Below, one piece after another: positions 51,527 through 59,334 of a stretch of DNA of 64,000 nt. The stretch lies in contig NZ_CP026993.1 in assembly GCF_013407145.1 (NCBI RefSeq), positions 1,014,590-1,078,589 on the forward strand, read 5' to 3'. The translations under genes were made by a program, and so were the position numbers. This stretch comes from Nitrosopumilus cobalaminigenes. GTDB lineage: Archaea > Thermoproteota > Nitrososphaeria > Nitrososphaerales > Nitrosopumilaceae. The notes beneath the pieces were generated by a model that saw nothing but the letters and a program-made list of their open reading frames with translations, was not told the DNA's origin and made no database searches. Numbering within the stretch: the stretch's first letter is position 1; each line of letters begins with the position of its first letter.

Positions 51527-52467
51527 AAATTACCTGCTTTGATATCTTCAAGACATTTTACAACATCGTCTTTGACTATTGGTATTGGATTTGGATCCAA
51601 ATGTCCTTTATCAGTCATTACGGTGTCAGCGGCTTCTGAAACATCAGCTTTGAGTTCTAGTTTATCAAAACCGAGTTTATCCATTGCCTCTTTGAATCTA
51701 TCATAGAAGATTGACTTGTTATGCTTGTGTGCAACGGTGGTACATGAGGATAATGAATATCCGTGTGGTACACCCTCATTTGAAAACACATAGGACAATG
51801 CATGTCCTAAAGTTGTAGAACAATTACCAAATCCCATTCCAGACAACATTGATCCGTAAGGATAGTTTTCTGGTTTGTCATTCATAATTGCATCATACAG
51901 AATATCAAATGCTTGTTTGCATAGAGTTCTTGTCAAGTCGTTACCGAGTTTGCTATCATAGCCTTCGGTTGCTTGAGCACATGCATCACAGACAGAATTT
52001 TTCAAGACTTGTTCTGGAGTGCCATCCATAAAGTATGAATCCACTACAGCCATGTCAGCTAAAAATTTGTCTTCGCGTAACAATTTCTTTTTACCGTCAA
52101 ATTTCAGAACACAATAAGTTGTCATTTCAGCTCCAGTTCCAAATGTTGTTGGAATTAAGATTTTCTCTTTTTTCATCTCAGGTGCAGCATATTTTACTAC
52201 ATCCATTGAACTTCCACCACCAAGTCCGATTAGACATGATGGATCTTTGTCCTTGAATTGTGAAATAACAGTATTGACATCTTCAATTGATGGTTCAGGT
52301 TTTACTTGATCATACAACATGTAATCCTGGATACCCATTTTTGCTAACCATTTGTCAGATAGTGCTGGCGGAACGGTTGTGACAACTAGGGCATTTTTTG
52401 GATACTCTGTTTCACCAAGTGCATTTTCTCCAAAGTTGATAACTTTTGGAATGCGTACTGTTTGCAT
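51523..52467 (-). CDS. iron-containing alcohol dehydrogenase, probable semialdehyde reductase
   Basis: 314 residues. The NAD(P) loop is LIGLGGGSSMDVVKYA and the catalytic domain has PTTFGTGAEMTTY. Metal ligands are in DACAQATEGYD and the histidines of TLGHALSY and VPHGYS. In Nitrosopumilus an enzyme of this type reduces succinic and malonic semialdehyde in the carbon-fixation cycle, and this is the likeliest role (family knowledge, not shown here). Divergent from glycerate kinase; ends in a clear hairpin. Confidence 0.85.
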   Translation of the reverse strand: MQTVRIPKVINFGENALGETEYPKNALVVTTVPPALSDKWLAKMGIQDYMLYDQVKPEPSIEDVNTVISQFKDKDPSCLIGLGGGSSMDVVKYAAPEMKKEKILIPTTFGTGAEMTTYCVLKFDGKKKLLREDKFLADMAVVDSYFMDGTPEQVLKNSVCDACAQATEGYDSKLGNDLTRTLCKQAFDILYDAIMNDKPENYPYGSMLSGMGFGNCSTTLGHALSYVFSNEGVPHGYSLSSCTTVAHKHNKSIFYDRFKEAMDKLGFDKLELKADVSEAADTVMTDKGHLDPNPIPIVKDDVVKCLEDIKAGNL

Positions 52468-52489
52468 AAATCTGAGGCATCATTGATTA

Positions 52490-52499
52490 TTATTATATC
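52490..52499 (+). promoter_or_regulatory. TATA box of glycerate kinase
   Basis: TTATTATATC lies 20-30 nt before ATG 52520 and favours that codon over the upstream TTGs at 52505 and 52508. Confidence 0.5.
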
Positions 52500-52519
52500 T
52501 TGCATTGTTGAGTGACAGT

Positions 52520-53794
52520 ATGATTATTCAGAATTTTGATGATTTAGCAACTACTACTAAGAAAAAAGAATGTTTAGAAATTCTAGAGACAGGACTACAA
52601 GCAGCAAATCCTGAAAACATCATTCAAAATTTTGTCAGACCAAATGAAATCAAAATAGATGGAAAAACTATCAATCTTGAGAAATATTCCAACATATACT
52701 CAGTTGCTTTTGGAAAAGCAGGAGATTCCATGACTAGGGCACTAAATGCCATTATTCCAATCAAAAGTGGAATTATCGTCATCCCCAAAGGCTCAAAATC
52801 AATAATCAAGGGTAAAAAATTTCAAATTTTCAATGCCAGACATCCTAAACCAGACCAAACAAGTGTAAAAGCAGCAAAAGAAGTCATGAAATTTGTTCAA
52901 AACAAGCGCAGTGATGAACTGATAATTTTTCTAGTTTCTGGAGGAGGTTCATCATTACTTGCAATGCCAGACGATATTACTTTGGAAGATAAGGTCCACG
53001 TGACAAATGTATTGCTCAAATCAGGAGCTACAATTCAAGAGTTTAACTGCATACGAAAGCATCTCTCCAAAATCAAAGGAGGAAAACTAGTAGAAAACAT
53101 GAAGTGTGAAGGAGTTAGTTTAGTAATGTCAGATGTGGAAGGAGATGATCTTTCATCCATTGCTTCGGGAACTACATACATGGATGACACCACATATGCA
53201 AATGCCTTAGAAATTATTGACAAATACAAAATCCGTTGGAAAATGCCACAGGAAGTTTTAGATCTTTTAGAAAAAAGAAAAAATGAAAATATAGAAACTC
53301 CAAAAAAAGCTAAAATTGAAAATTTTGTTATTGCAAGTAATAAGGATTGTTTACAAGCAATGAAAGAAAAAGCTCAAGAAAAAGGTTACAAAGTTTGTAT
53401 GATGCAACTTTTTGGAGACATTAAAGAAGCAGTAACAAAAACCCTAGAAAAAATTTCAGTAGAGGAAAAAACATGTATAATTTTTGGAGGCGAAACCACA
53501 GTCAAAGTTTTAGGAAAAGGAATGGGAGGACGAAATCAAGAATTAGTTTTAAGATTATTAAAAAATACTCAAAAACTAGAAAAAATGGTTATTGCATCAA
53601 TTGGTACTGATGGAATAGATGGTAATTCAGTTTTTGCAGGGGCAATTACAGAAAATGTCAAAATAGATTTGGATGTAATGAAAGAATTTCTAAAAAATAG
53701 CGATTCAGGACGATTCTTTCAAAAACAAAAAGGCAATGTAATTACCAATGCCACTCACACAAATTTGATGGATATAGGCATGATTTTAAGATAA
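52520..53794 (+). CDS. glycerate 2-kinase (MOFRL family)
   Basis: Phosphorylates D-glycerate to 2-phosphoglycerate. 424 residues from ATG 52520 (MIIQNFDDLATTTKKK). Signatures are FGKAGDSM near the start, ARHPKPDQTS, LVSGGGSSLLAMP, NCIRKHLSKIKGGKL, SDVEGDDLSSIASG and, near the C-terminus, FGGETTVKV and GGRNQELVL with SIGTDGIDG. This is the archaeal type II kinase. Confidence 0.92.
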   Translation: MIIQNFDDLATTTKKKECLEILETGLQAANPENIIQNFVRPNEIKIDGKTINLEKYSNIYSVAFGKAGDSMTRALNAIIPIKSGIIVIPKGSKSIIKGKKFQIFNARHPKPDQTSVKAAKEVMKFVQNKRSDELIIFLVSGGGSSLLAMPDDITLEDKVHVTNVLLKSGATIQEFNCIRKHLSKIKGGKLVENMKCEGVSLVMSDVEGDDLSSIASGTTYMDDTTYANALEIIDKYKIRWKMPQEVLDLLEKRKNENIETPKKAKIENFVIASNKDCLQAMKEKAQEKGYKVCMMQLFGDIKEAVTKTLEKISVEEKTCIIFGGETTVKVLGKGMGGRNQELVLRLLKNTQKLEKMVIASIGTDGIDGNSVFAGAITENVKIDLDVMKEFLKNSDSGRFFQKQKGNVITNATHTNLMDIGMILR

Positions 53795-53914
53795 TTTTTT
53801 GAAATAATCTAAAAAATATCAAATTTTAGAATGCAAATTAAACAAATGCCAACTCAAAAAGAAGAGTCCTTCAAATATCATAAATGCCCAATTATAATAT
53901 GTTAGAAAATAATC

Positions 53915-54037
53915 ATGGGTTTTGCAACGATGAATTCTGTAAATGTGACTGCCATGAGGGATCAAGTTTTAGAAGAGGGAACAGGAAGAGACAATATTGT
54001 TAGAAAAACAATTCAACCCAGAGAAGATTTACAATAG
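53915..54037 (+). CDS. 40-residue candidate ORF
   Basis: ATG 53915 lies about 20 nt after a TATA-like ATTATAATAT. Product: MGFATMNSVNVTAMRDQVLE, then EGTGRDNIVRKTIQPREDLQ. Its last 41 nt overlap the start of the Cys-rich gene at 53997 in another frame. It could be a real microprotein or a leader ORF controlling the next gene. Confidence 0.35.
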   Translation: MGFATMNSVNVTAMRDQVLEEGTGRDNIVRKTIQPREDLQ

Positions 54038-54233
54038 AGTAGTTCATTTCTATATTGATAAAAAAGGATACACGAAAGACAAAGCAAATGAAATTGCCCA
54101 ATCAATAGTACAAAAAGAAGCTCAAAGAAGAATATGTAAAAATGAAGATTGCAAACATTTCTCACATGATCATATCAGAAATTCAGAAACTTGTCTAGTA
54201 GAAGATTGTAAATGTAATGAATTTACTAAGTAA
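53997..54233 (+). CDS. 78-residue metal-binding-like protein
   Basis: Opens at TTG 53997 after an AGGAAGAG ribosome site 7 nt upstream. N-terminal helices (KIYNRVVHFYIDKKGYTKDKA in part), then ICKNEDCKHFSHDH and CLVEDCKCNEF: a Cys/His-rich C-terminus fit for zinc. It overlaps the converging MBL gene by 8 bp. No family recognised. Confidence 0.65.
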   Translation: MLEKQFNPEKIYNRVVHFYIDKKGYTKDKANEIAQSIVQKEAQRRICKNEDCKHFSHDHIRNSETCLVEDCKCNEFTK

Positions 54234-55206
54234 AGTCATCTAGTGAATTTTCCAATAAAGGCTGTGCACTAATTCCTCTCTTTCTCAAATCCTCTGCAAA
54301 TTCATCAACAAATCCATGTATAGTGTAAACTTGTTCTGCTCCAGACTGTATCACCATATCAATTAGTTCATTGTAATCACAGTGATCACTCATTGGAATA
54401 GAATAATCTGTTCGTCGTCCAAAAGAGAATTTTGTAGATTGTGCCCATCCACTAAATCCAATTGTTACAGCACCATATTTTGATTTCATATCTTGAACAA
54501 ATTTATTTTTGCTAGATAACATAGGGGCAACCATAATCCACGGCTTTTTATCAAGTAGACCATTTTGCTCTGCTTCAGTATGTCCAATTCCATCAGTTAA
54601 TGGAACCCCAAATTTTTGATGAAGTGAATTCATATCTTTTACAGAGTCATGAAGGTATAGCGGACCCCAATGCCCAAAGAATTGAGTGATAGTTTGGGCT
54701 TTGCCCAATTGATATCCCATCAAAATTACAGGAATTCCTTTTCCATAAAGTTCAGAAATTAATTCATTTACTTGTTTGAGAGTATCCTCAAGTTTAGGAA
54801 AAACAAATTCAGGCAAACCAAATGTACATTCAGTAATCAGAGTTTTGCATTTTGGAACTTTTGCACCTTTAAGAAATCCGCGGTCTCTTGTGCAAATATC
54901 TCCAGTATAGAAAATATCATCAAAGAGCAATCCTTTGGCACCTAAAATATGACCACTATCAATTAAAGAGAAATTATCTAGTGAATCAATGTGATTTTCC
55001 ATCTTGAATCCTCTTAGATTGGCTATCTCGTTTGTCTCAATAGATGAGAGAATAGTTCCACCATTTTTTGAAGGAAGATGATCAGAATGAGCGTGAGATA
55101 CAAAATTGATTCCCATAGAATCGCTATTTTTTGGATCCAAACAAACTCGTTTGTCAGCAACTTCACACAGGATTCCATTTTTTGTCATCCTGACTTTTCT
55201 AGGCAA
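54226..55206 (-). CDS. MBL-fold nuclease, mRNA 3'-end-processing exonuclease-like
   Basis: 326 residues. The zinc motif HxHxDH is in FVSHAHSDHLP (about residue 37), with DSGHILGAKGL, FYTGDICTRDRG and the C-terminal IPMSDHCDYNEL and YTIHGF histidines. It resembles archaeal beta-CASP-related exonucleases, in the shorter group sometimes linked to DNA ligase. The substrate (RNA or DNA) is undecided. The start is TTG; purN is divergent 58 bp away. Confidence 0.85.
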   Translation of the reverse strand: MPRKVRMTKNGILCEVADKRVCLDPKNSDSMGINFVSHAHSDHLPSKNGGTILSSIETNEIANLRGFKMENHIDSLDNFSLIDSGHILGAKGLLFDDIFYTGDICTRDRGFLKGAKVPKCKTLITECTFGLPEFVFPKLEDTLKQVNELISELYGKGIPVILMGYQLGKAQTITQFFGHWGPLYLHDSVKDMNSLHQKFGVPLTDGIGHTEAEQNGLLDKKPWIMVAPMLSSKNKFVQDMKSKYGAVTIGFSGWAQSTKFSFGRRTDYSIPMSDHCDYNELIDMVIQSGAEQVYTIHGFVDEFAEDLRKRGISAQPLLENSLDDFT

Positions 55207-55264
55207 TGAGAATGATGCTTGTTGGATTTGATATAAATTGCAGGTTTGATCTACTATTGACTAG

Positions 55265-55882
55265 TTGCTAAATCTAGGAATTCTAATCTCAGGACGCGGG
55301 AGCAACATGGAATCCATCTTAAAGGCAATTAAGAAAAAAAAGATCCCAATCAATCCAGCAGTAGTTATTTCTAACAAACAAGATGCAAAGGGACTAAAAA
55401 TTGCACAGAAACTAGGAGTACCTGTAGAAGTAATTGAAAGTAATGGATTCAAAGGTACAAGGGCAGAATATGATAAAAAAATTATTTCAATTTTAACAAA
55501 ATACAGAGTCACACAAAAAAATGGCCTAGTATGTCTTGCAGGATTTATGAGAATAATTAGCCCAGAATTTGTAAAAAAATACAAGAATAGAATCATCAAT
55601 ATTCATCCAGCATTACTTCCTGCATTTCCAGGATTAAATTCTCAAAAACAGGCATTAGATTATGGTGCCAAAGTATCAGGATGCTCAGTACATTTTGTTG
55701 ATGCTGGAATGGATACAGGACCAGTAATTATTCAAGCAGTTGTCAAAGTAAATGAGAAAGATACAGAAGAATCACTATCAAAAAAAATACTAAAAGAAGA
55801 ACATAGGATTTATCCTGAAGCTGTTAATCTTTTTGCAAGAAAGAAAATCAAAGTTTCAGGTAGACGAACAATAATCAGTTAA
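55265..55882 (+). CDS. purN: phosphoribosylglycinamide formyltransferase (folate type)
   Basis: Transfers formyl from 10-formyl-THF to GAR in purine synthesis. 205 residues from TTG. It has LISGRGSNMESI for the phosphate, catalytic Asn and His in INIHPALLPAFPG, and Asp in VDAGMDTGPVI. Together with folD and the cyclo-ligase 1-2 kb away, it shows that this archaeon uses tetrahydrofolate for one-carbon transfer. Confidence 0.95.
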   Translation: MLNLGILISGRGSNMESILKAIKKKKIPINPAVVISNKQDAKGLKIAQKLGVPVEVIESNGFKGTRAEYDKKIISILTKYRVTQKNGLVCLAGFMRIISPEFVKKYKNRIINIHPALLPAFPGLNSQKQALDYGAKVSGCSVHFVDAGMDTGPVIIQAVVKVNEKDTEESLSKKILKEEHRIYPEAVNLFARKKIKVSGRRTIIS

Positions 55883-56199
55883 GAATCAGGACCGCCAAAA
55901 AAATACAAGACTTTTAGTTCCTTTGTATTTCCATGGAAATAATGCTCCACATCTTTTGCTACAAAAAATAGTTTGTCTTTAGATAATTTGTAATCTTTAT
56001 CTTTAATTTTCAGATATCCGTTGCCAGAAATAACACAATACACTTCATCACTATCATGAGGTGTTTGAGTATCTTCTTCTCCAGGTTTTAAGACTAAAAC
56101 ACCAACAGCTAAACTGTCTTTATTGATAAAAGTATGAAAGTAAGAGTCGCTGTTTTTGATTTTTCCAAGGTATGCATCTAAATCATACTCTAGTTTCAA
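55879..56199 (-). CDS. cupin-domain protein
   Basis: 106 residues forming a single cupin barrel: VGVLVLKPGEEDTQTPHDSDEVYCVISGNGYLKI in segments, then LFFVAKDVEHYFHGNTKEL. A His-x-Asp-x-Asp-Glu pattern in the first motif and a His in the second could bind a metal. It shares a TTAA stop with purN and follows the monooxygenase-like gene by 2 bp. Confidence 0.82.
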   Translation of the reverse strand: MKLEYDLDAYLGKIKNSDSYFHTFINKDSLAVGVLVLKPGEEDTQTPHDSDEVYCVISGNGYLKIKDKDYKLSKDKLFFVAKDVEHYFHGNTKELKVLYFFGGPDS

Positions 56200-56201
56200 T
56201 T

Positions 56202-56489
56202 TTATTCAGCAGCTACTGTGTATGTTTTTCTTTGAGGATCAGCACTCATGAAAGAATGTCCAGTAGGGTGAACTTTTTCATGTTCAGGACTTTGATGCAT
56301 TTTGATAAATGTCTCTTTGCTCTCATGTTCTACGAGAATCCTATAGCTTCCATCAGAAGATTTTAAGAATTTTCTTGAGATAAATCCTGGAAAATTACAC
56401 AATACCTTGTTTGATTCTGCAAACCAGTTTTTGAAATCCTCTTCTGCGCCATCTTTGAGTTGAATATCTGCAATCATCACAAACATGAT
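56202..56489 (-). CDS. antibiotic-biosynthesis-monooxygenase-like (ABM) protein
   Basis: About 95 residues from ATG 56489 (MFVMIADIQLKDG). The small alpha+beta barrel is suggested by EEDFKNWFAESNKVL, FPGFISRKFLKS and YRILVEHESKETFIKMHQS. Homologues act as cofactor-free oxygenases or heme-degrading enzymes. The frame opens up to ATG 56534, but the added residues look unconserved. It is in one unit with the cupin gene. Confidence 0.78.
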   Translation of the reverse strand: MMFVMIADIQLKDGAEEDFKNWFAESNKVLCNFPGFISRKFLKSSDGSYRILVEHESKETFIKMHQSPEHEKVHPTGHSFMSADPQRKTYTVAAE

Positions 56490-56549
56490 ATGACTAGGAA
56501 AATAACCATTTAATTTCTTTTCTAAGATTTCCATCAAAGAATTCCAAGA

Positions 56550-56559
56550 ATTAAATATC
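56550..56559 (+). promoter_or_regulatory. TATA box of folD
   Basis: ATTAAATATC lies 20-29 nt before ATG 56579, so folD mRNA is probably leaderless. Confidence 0.5.
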
Positions 56560-56578
56560 TACAAATCAAAAACAGAGC

Positions 56579-57442
56579 ATGGTAGGAGTAAAAATTGATG
56601 GTAAAATTATCGCTCAATCAGTTAAAGACAGGGTCAAAAAAGCAGCTGCAGAGTTGAAAAATCAAGGAATTTCACCTTGTTTAGCCACGGTTTTGATTGG
56701 AGATAATCCAGCATCTGCAACATATGTGAGAAATAAGCACAAGGCATGTGAGGAGGTTGGAATTACAACTAAAGACCACAAACTAGATGCAAATATCACA
56801 CAGATAGAATTGACAAAAATTATCGATGAGTTAAATTCAGATAATTCAGTTCATGGAATTCTAGTTCAACTTCCATTGCCAAAACAATTAGACGAATTTG
56901 CAACTACATCAAGAATATCACCAATAAAAGATGTGGATGGTCTAACACCACATAATGCAGGACTACTTGCAATGAAAAAAGCAGCCCTTGTTGCTTGCAC
57001 ACCTTCGGGAGTAATGGAAATGTTTGATTACCATGGAATTCATTTGGAAGGCAAAAATATCGTATTAATTAATCGAAGTAATTTGGTTGGAAAGCCACTG
57101 TATCATTTACTCTTAGAAAAAAATGCCACGGTACTAACATGTCATTCTAAAACCAAAAACTTGACAGAACTGTGTCAAGCAGCTGATATTGTAATTACCG
57201 CAGTTGGAGACAGGACCAAATTCAAATTAACATCAGATATGATCAAAGAAGGAGCAATAGTTATCGATGTTGCAATTTCAAGATTTGAAGAAAAACTAGT
57301 AGGTGATTCAGATTACGACGATATTATACAAAAAGCATCTTTTGCAACACCAGTTCCAGGAGGAGTCGGACCCATGACAGTTGCCATGCTATTAAAAAAT
57401 ACAATCACAGCCGCATCATTGAGCAGTCAAATTGGAAAATAA
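56579..57442 (+). CDS. folD: methylene-THF dehydrogenase / methenyl-THF cyclohydrolase
   Basis: Interconverts methylene-, methenyl- and 10-formyl-THF. 287 residues. It has PCLATVLIGDNPAS, the catalytic lysine in SATYVRNKHKACEEVG, GILVQLPLPKQ, KDVDGLTPHN, NLVGKPLYHLL for NADP and TPVPGGVGPMTVAML at the end. The next gene starts inside its last codons. Confidence 0.96.
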   Translation: MVGVKIDGKIIAQSVKDRVKKAAAELKNQGISPCLATVLIGDNPASATYVRNKHKACEEVGITTKDHKLDANITQIELTKIIDELNSDNSVHGILVQLPLPKQLDEFATTSRISPIKDVDGLTPHNAGLLAMKKAALVACTPSGVMEMFDYHGIHLEGKNIVLINRSNLVGKPLYHLLLEKNATVLTCHSKTKNLTELCQAADIVITAVGDRTKFKLTSDMIKEGAIVIDVAISRFEEKLVGDSDYDDIIQKASFATPVPGGVGPMTVAMLLKNTITAASLSSQIGK

Positions 57443-57995
57443 TCCCGAAAAAGAATCACTTCGAAATCGTCTATTAGAGCAAAGAGATAACACATCGTTT
57501 GATTTAATGAAGATCATAAGTGGAAAAATTCAAAAGAAATTAAAGAAAATTTTTGCCTTCAAAAACGCTCAAAAAATTGGAGTGTATTATCCAATAGGAA
57601 GTGAAGTATTCACCCAAGATATTATCCAAGAATTAATCAGTCAAGGAAAAGATGTATTTCTCCCCAAAGTCATTGGTGAAAAAATGGAATTTAGAAAAAT
57701 TGTTGATTTTTCGAGCCTAGAGCAAGGAAGTTTTGACATCATGGAACCAAAAGACGACTGTCCAGTAGATAACAACCTGGATGTTATTTTGGTTCCAACT
57801 GTAGGAATATCCCCATCAGGAATTCGACTCGGATATGGTCATGGATTTTATGATAAATTTTTAGCAGAAAATAAAACTACGACAATTTCTCTCACATATG
57901 AAAAACAAATAATTAAAAATATTCCAAAATCAGATCACGATATCCCAATAGATTGGATTGTAACTGAAGATAGTACTATACAAACTCAGAGATAA
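57432..57995 (+). CDS. 5-formyltetrahydrofolate cyclo-ligase
   Basis: Recycles 5-formyl-THF to methenyl-THF with ATP. 187 residues from TTG 57432, overlapping folD by 11 bp. Motifs: ESLRNRLLEQRD with the N-terminal Arg, IGVYYPIGSEV, VFLPKV, and the ATP/phosphate loop LGYGHGFYDKFL. It overlaps the converging purD by 10 bp. Confidence 0.92.
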   Translation: MENNPEKESLRNRLLEQRDNTSFDLMKIISGKIQKKLKKIFAFKNAQKIGVYYPIGSEVFTQDIIQELISQGKDVFLPKVIGEKMEFRKIVDFSSLEQGSFDIMEPKDDCPVDNNLDVILVPTVGISPSGIRLGYGHGFYDKFLAENKTTTISLTYEKQIIKNIPKSDHDIPIDWIVTEDSTIQTQR

Positions 57996-59251
57996 GCAAG
58001 TCCTTTTTTACCAATGTCTTTTCGATTGAACTTTTGGGACCATGAAATTTTCTCAGTTGCAGCATAAGCATTTTTGATTGCAGAATTCAATGTATCACCC
58101 AATGCAGTAACCCCCAGTACTCTGCCACCATTAGAAAGAATTTTTCCATCAGATTTTTTCGTACCAGCATGAAAAACAAATGCACCTTCTGGAACAGAAT
58201 CAAATCCAGAAATTTCATCATTTTTAGAATAAGATTCAGGATATCCTTTTGATGCCAAGACAACACATACGGCAGATTGGGATTTCCATGAAGCTTTGGG
58301 CATGGAAGATAATGTTCCATCTATACTTGCAACAAAATAATCATACAAATCAAAATCCATTCTCATAGTTATTGGCTGACATTCTGGATCACCCATTCGG
58401 ACATTATATTCTAAAACATAGGGTTTGCCATCACGTATCATTATTCCAGCATACAAAAATCCCTTGAAGGTTATTCCTTCATTTTTCATAGCATGAATCG
58501 TTTTCTCAATAATTTCTTCTTGGATGATTTTTGCTAAAGCATCATCTATTATCGGCGTAGGAGAATATGCACCCATTCCTCCGGTGTTTGGACCCTCATC
58601 ATTATCAAAAATTCGTTTATGATCCTGGCTAGTGGCCATAGGAATTGCAACATCGCCATCGGAAAGTGCAATGTAAGAGGCTTCAATCCCATCAATTCTC
58701 TCCTCAATAATTATTCGATTTCCAGCATCGCCAAATGTCTTTTTTACCAAAATTGTTTGAATTGCAGAAATTGCCTCATCGTTTCCATTACAAACAATAA
58801 CTCCTTTTCCAGCTGCCAATCCATCTGCTTTTACAACTACATTGTAATCAAGGGATTTTACATAATCTTGAGCTTGCTGAACATCATCAAATATTTCAAA
58901 ACGAGCAGTTGGAATATTATTTCTCTTCATAAAGTCTTTAGCCCATATCTTACTTGATTCAAGCTGAGCAGCTTTCTGAGAAGGTCCAAATACTTTGAGA
59001 TTTAATTTGTTAAATTTATCAACAATTCCTGCTGCAAGGGGATCTTCAGGTCCAACTACAGTAAAGCAATTATTTTTTTGAGCAAATTCAGCTAGGGCAT
59101 CCAAATCAAATATATCTATTGGGACGTTGTTTAGAGTTCCGCCATTTCCAGGAGCTGTAAAAACAATTTCTACTTTACTGCTTTGAGATAATTTCCAAGA
59201 TAGTGCATGTTCTCGCCCACCTGAACCAATCACTAATACATTTACCAACAA
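57986..59251 (-). CDS. purD: phosphoribosylamine-glycine ligase (GAR synthetase)
   Basis: Second step of purine synthesis. 421 residues: NVLVIGSGGREHALSW at the N-terminus, GPEDPLAAG, then the ATP-grasp domain with VVKADGLAAGKGVIVC, GPNTGGMGAYSP and YNVRMGDPECQ. Two adjacent TTGs (59251, 59248) can start it. Divergent from ileS. Confidence 0.95.
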   Translation of the reverse strand: MLVNVLVIGSGGREHALSWKLSQSSKVEIVFTAPGNGGTLNNVPIDIFDLDALAEFAQKNNCFTVVGPEDPLAAGIVDKFNKLNLKVFGPSQKAAQLESSKIWAKDFMKRNNIPTARFEIFDDVQQAQDYVKSLDYNVVVKADGLAAGKGVIVCNGNDEAISAIQTILVKKTFGDAGNRIIIEERIDGIEASYIALSDGDVAIPMATSQDHKRIFDNDEGPNTGGMGAYSPTPIIDDALAKIIQEEIIEKTIHAMKNEGITFKGFLYAGIMIRDGKPYVLEYNVRMGDPECQPITMRMDFDLYDYFVASIDGTLSSMPKASWKSQSAVCVVLASKGYPESYSKNDEISGFDSVPEGAFVFHAGTKKSDGKILSNGGRVLGVTALGDTLNSAIKNAYAATEKISWSQKFNRKDIGKKGLAYL

Positions 59252-59334
59252 AAATTATCTTTCACCCAATTATATAATCCAAGTCTCAGAAAATCAATTT
59301 AGCTTTATAATGCCACAAACATACCAAAATCCAG

